From assembly GCA_963965975.1 (NCBI GenBank), contig OZ014415.1:1927001-1991000 (forward strand): 64,000 bases of DNA, written 5' to 3'. This stretch comes from Xestospongia bergquistia (taxonomy: Eukaryota > Porifera > Demospongiae > Haplosclerida > Petrosiidae). The notes below the pieces were generated by a model, which was not told the DNA's origin, made no database searches, and saw only the letters and a list, made by a program, of their open reading frames with translations. Below are positions 58,675 through 64,000 of this stretch, piece after piece. A program made the position numbers and the translations under genes. Within the stretch, counting starts at the first letter, position 1. Each line of letters begins with the position of its first letter.

Positions 58675-61600
58675 ATGATACAACTGTGGTTAACTGGAAT
58701 ACTGCTCCTAATGATTATAGCACTAGGAGAGGCTGTTATATTTGGTACTCTACCTCCTCGACCTACTACTGGTACAGTATATACAATATTATATTATATG
58801 TTTATATTATAGTATTATATAGGTGTGAGACTTTATCTAAGTTATGAGAATAGAGTAATACCTAACTACTTTATGGTGAGAGGTAGTCAGTTCTATGATG
58901 TGGATCTAAATAGTGATGGTCAAATTGATGGTATATGGTGTCAGAGTGCTCTTAATGAGAGTATGATAGGTGTCTGGTACTTACCTAATGGATCACCAGT
59001 ACCTACACAAAGTTGTGCTACTCCATTACAATCATATAATACTAATGTCATTGGTCAAGTGGGTCTTCTTAGACGTGGTGGGATAGGTTCAATTCAAGGA
59101 CTATACTCTTGTATTATTCCTAATGAAGAGGGAGTAAGTCAGACACTGTATGTAGCTCTATATGGAAGTTATGGTTTTAAATACAGTGGTGAGTTGAATG
59201 TAATAACGCATATAATATTGATGCAATTATTAATAGCTATAAGTCAAAGGATTTTTTGTACACAGTTATCTATATAACTATATAGAAAGAGTTATTGATA
59301 AAACATTATCAAAATTACAATATATAGTAAGTTTTGTACAGCATATTATGTGACCTGATTTACATTAAGAGACCAATTTTGTCAAAATGTTAAAGACTAG
59401 CAAGTTAGCAATTCTGTTTAAAGGATTTCTACTAAATTTTGTATTCGAATCATCTATTGTTTTTCAGCTAAGATATAATTTAGTAAACATCTAGTGAAAA
59501 ATGTATGTTTGTGTCCATAGTAACTGAATGGTTTCGAGATGTTTTAACAAAAAAAACTCCTTTTTCATAAATCTTGTCAAATATATATTAGCAATTTAAA
59601 AATACTTTTACACTAGTGTAAAATAAAAAGGAATAAATGTGTTTACTTTTAATATACATAACATAATATATGTGTGTGTGTGTACGTGCCACGCACGCAT
59701 GTGTGTGTGTGTTATGCTAAAATCTATACTCTTTTTAATTAACTAAAACAAAAGAATGTACATGATTATTATACTTTTTAGGTGGTCCTGTAGTGGATCG
59801 TAATAAACCTCTAACATTGACTCTACTCTCTACAAGAGATACTAATCCTCCAGTGTTCACTCTCTACTTTAATGTCACAAACACACCTCCAACAACAGTG
59901 ACTTGTTCTGTTAATGAGAATACATTTAATATTACTGAAGAAGATTTAAATCGTGTACCTGAAATGACTGCTGATCCTATTAGAGTTGGGGTGACTGTAA
60001 CTATTAGGAGGAGAGAAGCTGGTAAATATTATTGTATAATAAGAACAGATATATCAGTATCACCTGCTCCATTTCATACTACTGCTATTACTCCTGGTAT
60101 AAATATCAGTGGTAAGCTACAACTTTAATGCCATTGTAATAATATAATTTTAATCACTAGTAACTGATACACCGACTGGCTTAAATTTTACTAGAACTAG
60201 TCTAACATTAGTTTTACTTACCTGGTCACCTCCCATTAATAATACTGCAACAGTAATAGGTTATGAGGTGTTCCTTGATATATCTAATGGTACAAGAGTT
60301 AGTGTGGAGACAAATACTACAGAAATAAATATAACTTCACTACAACCTGATGTCAATTACACTGCATTTGTTATAGCCTATGGAGGAGACTTACCTAGTG
60401 AACATATTAATACTACAATATCTCAAGGTAACCTCACTTGTTATTTTCACTCACATTGAAATTTAGAATGTTTTTAATAAACAGTTATATCTGCTGAGGT
60501 AACTGGTCCCATTGTTCCATTGTCATATGGTTCTAACTTTATAGTAAGATGTACAGCCTTTTTATCTCTTGAACTTAATGAAGTAGTGGTACAAGTGATT
60601 TGGGCTGATCAATATTTACAAGTTATTAATATGACTACTGGGGAGATATCAGTTGGTAATAGATTTGATACTGATATTTTTATGAATACTAAAACTTACT
60701 CACTGGATTTGAACTTTTCTAATCTTCAAGCTTCTCAAATTGAAAGATATACATGTCATTCAACATTTATTGAACAGGACAGTGAGCCATTTATACTACC
60801 AAGACAAATTATTGTATCTGTACAAGGTTAGTATGCATCTGAGATCATTGTTAATGTATTTATATTATAATTTAATTCCAAAGTACAAGTTACTCCTAAT
60901 TTTGAAGGATATAATCATACCTTTGAGAGTGATAAGATTTCTTTGTGCCATGTTTATTTTATTTCATATTACAGTTCCAGATCCAATTGTTAGTACACTA
61001 GTTACTCCTAATTCTGAACTAAATAATCATAACTTTGAGAGTGGTATGGTCTCCCTGAGTTGCCATGTTATCATAACATCACTGGATGTAGACACTAATG
61101 TCAATATTACATGGTTTGGACCTAATGGAGTAGTAGTTCATGATAACACTCGATATAATATTGATACTGGTCAACTAAATAGTACAATGTATGGTAGTAG
61201 TTTAAATATCAGTGATCTATCATTAACTGGAGACAATGGAACACAGTATTACTGTAGAGCTCAATTTGGAGCAAATGATAGTTTTATCTTCTCTTCATTT
61301 ATAATTCCTTCGGAAGCAGCATCAGAAAATGTTACTGTTATAGTTGAAGGTACTTACATCAGGTTATAATTTACTGTAACTTACATTCCACCTTTGTAGC
61401 TATATCTTTACCTTCAGTGGAAATATTTGATATAGAGGTGCCTATTGTGGGTGAAACCTTCACTTTAACATGTAATGCTACAGTACCAGACAATCTAGTA
61501 GGATTGGCTAATGTCAATGTCAGATGGCTATATAATGAAACCATAAGAGATAATGTGACAATGATTTCTAAAGGAGACGATTCTGCTACTTTGACATTTT

Positions 61601-64000
61601 CTCCTGTCATTCAGACTCAAGTAGGACTATATACTTGTATAGCTACCCTCAGTATAACTGGTATACCTCTACAAAGAAATAATAGCAGAGATTATATCTT
61701 CAATATACTTGGTAAAATTTGATACAAAATCTTGTAATAAATATAATAGTTTGTACTTATATAGGTAATCCTATTGTTAGTATTACAACATTTGGATCTA
61801 ATATTGCTGGTAATATGTATAGCTTGTTATGTTCTGTTAGTGTGGTATTTGGTACACCAGGTATCACTTGGTTTTACAGTAATGGGACAAAATTACTAGA
61901 AGGCATTGGAATAATTCAGATTTTAACAATGATATCAGACACTGAGCAAACTTATGAACTTCAGTTTAATCCATTAATGTATACACATGGTGGTGAATAC
62001 ACTTGTGTAGCTAATCTTACTGTAATACATAATAATGATACATTTGTTGGAGTTAGAAATACAACAGCAACTGTTTATGTCACAAGTAAGTTATTTTATT
62101 ATTATAGTTTAAATTGTATCACTTATGTTATTGCTATGTTTTCTTTATCAGTACCAATTCCAACTGTCTCTATAACTCCTGGTAGTTTACTTATGTTCAC
62201 TCGTGCTACTCAACAACATTTGTCTTGTAATGTCAATCTCAGTGATCCTATTCCTCCTACACCAAATGTCACTATTAACTTGGAGAAGAATGGACAACCA
62301 ATAGATCTGTCTAATTCTAGAATTAACAGGACCTTGACAATCAATAACAATGTCTATTCTGCAATACTCACATTCACTCCTGTAGACAATGATGATGCTG
62401 GTAATTATACTTGTACTGTAACTGTTAGTCCTATAGGGTCTGGATTTAAGTTTGAAGTGGAACCTTTTATTGTTGGTAGTAATAGTTCTGCACTAATTGA
62501 ATTGACAGTACAAGGTCAGTCTATTGGATTATTATCCTGTTAATTTAGTTTTTTTTTTTATCATTGTAGCTATATCAGCTCCAGTTTTCAATATCACTGT
62601 TATTGGTGCTATAGGAGAGAGCTATTTTGTAGTGTGTTCAGTAAATGTTGATAATAATATCTATAACATTGTTGTCAATATCACTATAGTCAAGATTGGA
62701 GAAGGTGTGGTTAATTCTTCTGCGACCTCAGGAGGTAACAGTGTATCTATGTCCTACAATCCACTGATGACATCACATAGTGGACAGTATCAATGTGTAG
62801 TGAACATCAGTCAGATTGATATTAGTTATCAAGTCTCTTATATTGAAGCTTTCACTATCAAAATAACTAGTAAGTTCATGATTTGTTAGTGATATATGAC
62901 GTAGTATCAAACCATGTCATTGTGAAAAATACTTAATTGTCTTTACCTCTAGTTCCACAACCAACAGTTACTGTGTTTACTTATCCTGTTAATCCAAGTT
63001 CACTAATAGAGGCAACATATCTTGATATAGTATGTATTGTTACAATCAGTGATGCTATTAGTACTGAAGTTAGTGTTGTTATTGAGTGGTCTCATAATGG
63101 TGGTTCTCCTCTTAATAATAACAGTGACTATACTATTAGTTCACTGACTATGTTAGGATCACACATGTACACTAGTACATTACGTATTGAACATTTGAGT
63201 AATACTAGAGACAATGGTGCTATGTACTCTTGTACTGTTAGTGTTCTACCATCTCCTGTATCTTCTTATATTACTGGTAATGAGAATAACAACAATGTTA
63301 CACTAAATGTGGCAGGTATAATACTTAATTGCACATATTGTAATTGTATTATTGTTATTAATTAATTTATAGATTTCACTTCTGATCATGTAATAGTTAA
63401 TATAGTATTTCCAACCACACCCACTGCTGGAGACCAGTTCACTATGACATGTAATATCAGTATACCTGAGAGACTAGTACATGATCTTAATAGACTTGTA
63501 GTAATATGGAGTTATGATCTAGCTAGACATCAAAGAATTGAAATAGTTAACAGTGATACTATAATGGAAAATGTTTCTAAGATTGGTAATCTTATCTTAA
63601 GTCCTCTAACTATTAATCCAGTAAAGACTTCTGATGGTACAGGGTATTATTGTACAGCATTATTTAATGATTTAGGAGTTAGTGATCATATATTTAGAGA
63701 CCTTAATGTTCAAAGTAAGTTATTTGTTTGGAAATCAAATTAAATATTGTTAATACACTTTCCACAGTCCTTCCACCCAATATGGTTATCACACATAGTC
63801 CTTCTACTGGTCCTATTTATGAGAGTACTAACTTTAACCTGACCTGTACTGGTACACTACCCAGTGTAGTGGACACAACAGTGTCAGCTACTGTAGTTTG
63901 GTTTGATCCTCAAGACAATACTATACCTGTTGAATCACGACGTATGATCACTAATGTTACTAGTAATGGAAACAATAAGTTTGAGAGTACACTAATGTTT
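58675..64000 (+). CDS. Receptor gene D: Ig/FN3 receptor, 13 exons seen, 3' end outside window
   Basis: Exons: 58675-58771, 58823-59188, 59782-60111, 60161-60427, 60485-60826, 60975-61349, 61400-61711, 61765-62085, 62152-62514, 62570-62869, 62953-63315, 63373-63714, 63768 to window end. All complete internal exons are multiples of three with phase 1 borders. Exon 1 is the signal peptide (MIQLWLTGILLLMIIALGEA), 2-3 Ig, 4 FN3, 5-9 five Ig-like exons with no counterpart in A, B or C, then 10-13 equal to modules a, b, c, d. About 1337 codons are visible. By comparison with B, further Ig or FN3 exons, a transmembrane exon and a tail should follow beyond the window. A BEL/Pao element sits in its leader intron, which may affect expression. 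Confidence 0.85.
59189..59781 (+). other. Long intron 2 of gene D with (GT)n tract
   Basis: 593-bp intron homologous to gene B intron 2 but without the partial exon duplicate. It includes (TG)n and CACGCACGCATG around 59678-59712. Confidence 0.6.
60890..60956 (+). pseudogene. Decayed partial copy of gene D exon 6 within intron 5
   Basis: This segment reads like VTPNFEGYNHTFESDKIS and matches the start of exon 6 (VTPNSELNNHNFESGMVS) with mutations. It precedes the true acceptor at 60974. It appears to be a short, old tandem duplicate not retained as an exon. Confidence 0.6.

Larger units (their letters stand above)
31132..64000. repeat. Large tandem duplication, copy 2 (truncated by window end)
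   Basis: This is the second copy of the unit that begins at base 1. It is longer than copy 1 over the same landmarks because gene C has eleven more coding exons than gene A and because a BEL/Pao element is inserted before gene D. Collapsed or separated haplotypes in an assembly could mimic a tandem duplication, but the copies differ in gene architecture and not just in point changes. Confidence 0.8.

Noticed and set aside
1-64000. tRNA or rRNA genes
   Set aside because: No cloverleaf with A and B boxes and no rRNA core sequence recognised on either strand by eye.

Overview
The window is animal nuclear DNA: AT-rich, with multi-exon genes whose short introns (mostly 41-150 bp, GT..AG) separate exons that each encode one immunoglobulin (Ig) or fibronectin III (FN3) domain. 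Compact introns, large tandem Ig/FN3 receptor genes and a BEL/Pao retrotransposon suggest a sponge, most likely a demosponge such as Amphimedon. That assignment is inference from style, not a database match.

The main content is a tandem cluster of four paralogous type I membrane receptor genes, all on the + strand: A (6911-12431, 17 coding exons, 1492 aa), B (16951-22590, 16 exons, 1341 aa), C (38423-48699, 28 exons, 2811 aa) and D (58675 to beyond the window end, 13 exons seen). Each starts with the same signal peptide exon, two Ig exons and an FN3 exon. A variable run of Ig exons follows, then (in A, B and C) a set of FN3 exons, a transmembrane exon and two tail exons. Almost every internal exon is a multiple of three and is bounded by phase 1 introns, so modules can be gained, lost or duplicated without breaking frame. 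The four genes do differ this way: C carries a tandem repeat of a six-exon Ig block, A lacks most of that block, B has a short version, and D has five Ig exons not seen in the others. A and C have tyrosine-rich tails (YDLP, DYxIP, and YVNV in C) that resemble SH2-docking sites. B has a diverged tail with only two tyrosines.

The window is itself a large tandem duplication. Base 1 corresponds to about base 31132, and the order (repeat-rich leader, gene A/C, orphan transmembrane-tail fragment, gene B/D) is the same in both copies. Copy 1 spans about 1-31131, copy 2 about 31132 to the end. Between receptor genes lie 35-bp, 50-bp, 30-bp and 58-bp minisatellites, microsatellites, a conserved GC-rich hairpin, an inverted repeat of E2F-like motifs, and at 26.9-31.0 kb a non-coding array of four short exon-like modules repeated in the same order.

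Each receptor gene has a perfect TGACGTCA palindrome about 0.9 kb upstream (about 6.9 kb for D), followed by a conserved splice donor. This indicates a non-coding leader exon and a leader intron ending five bases before the ATG. In gene D a young, apparently whole BEL/Pao LTR element (52315-58370, antisense, 155-bp LTRs with one mismatch, 5-bp target duplication) sits inside that leader intron. No rRNA, tRNA or CRISPR was recognised.
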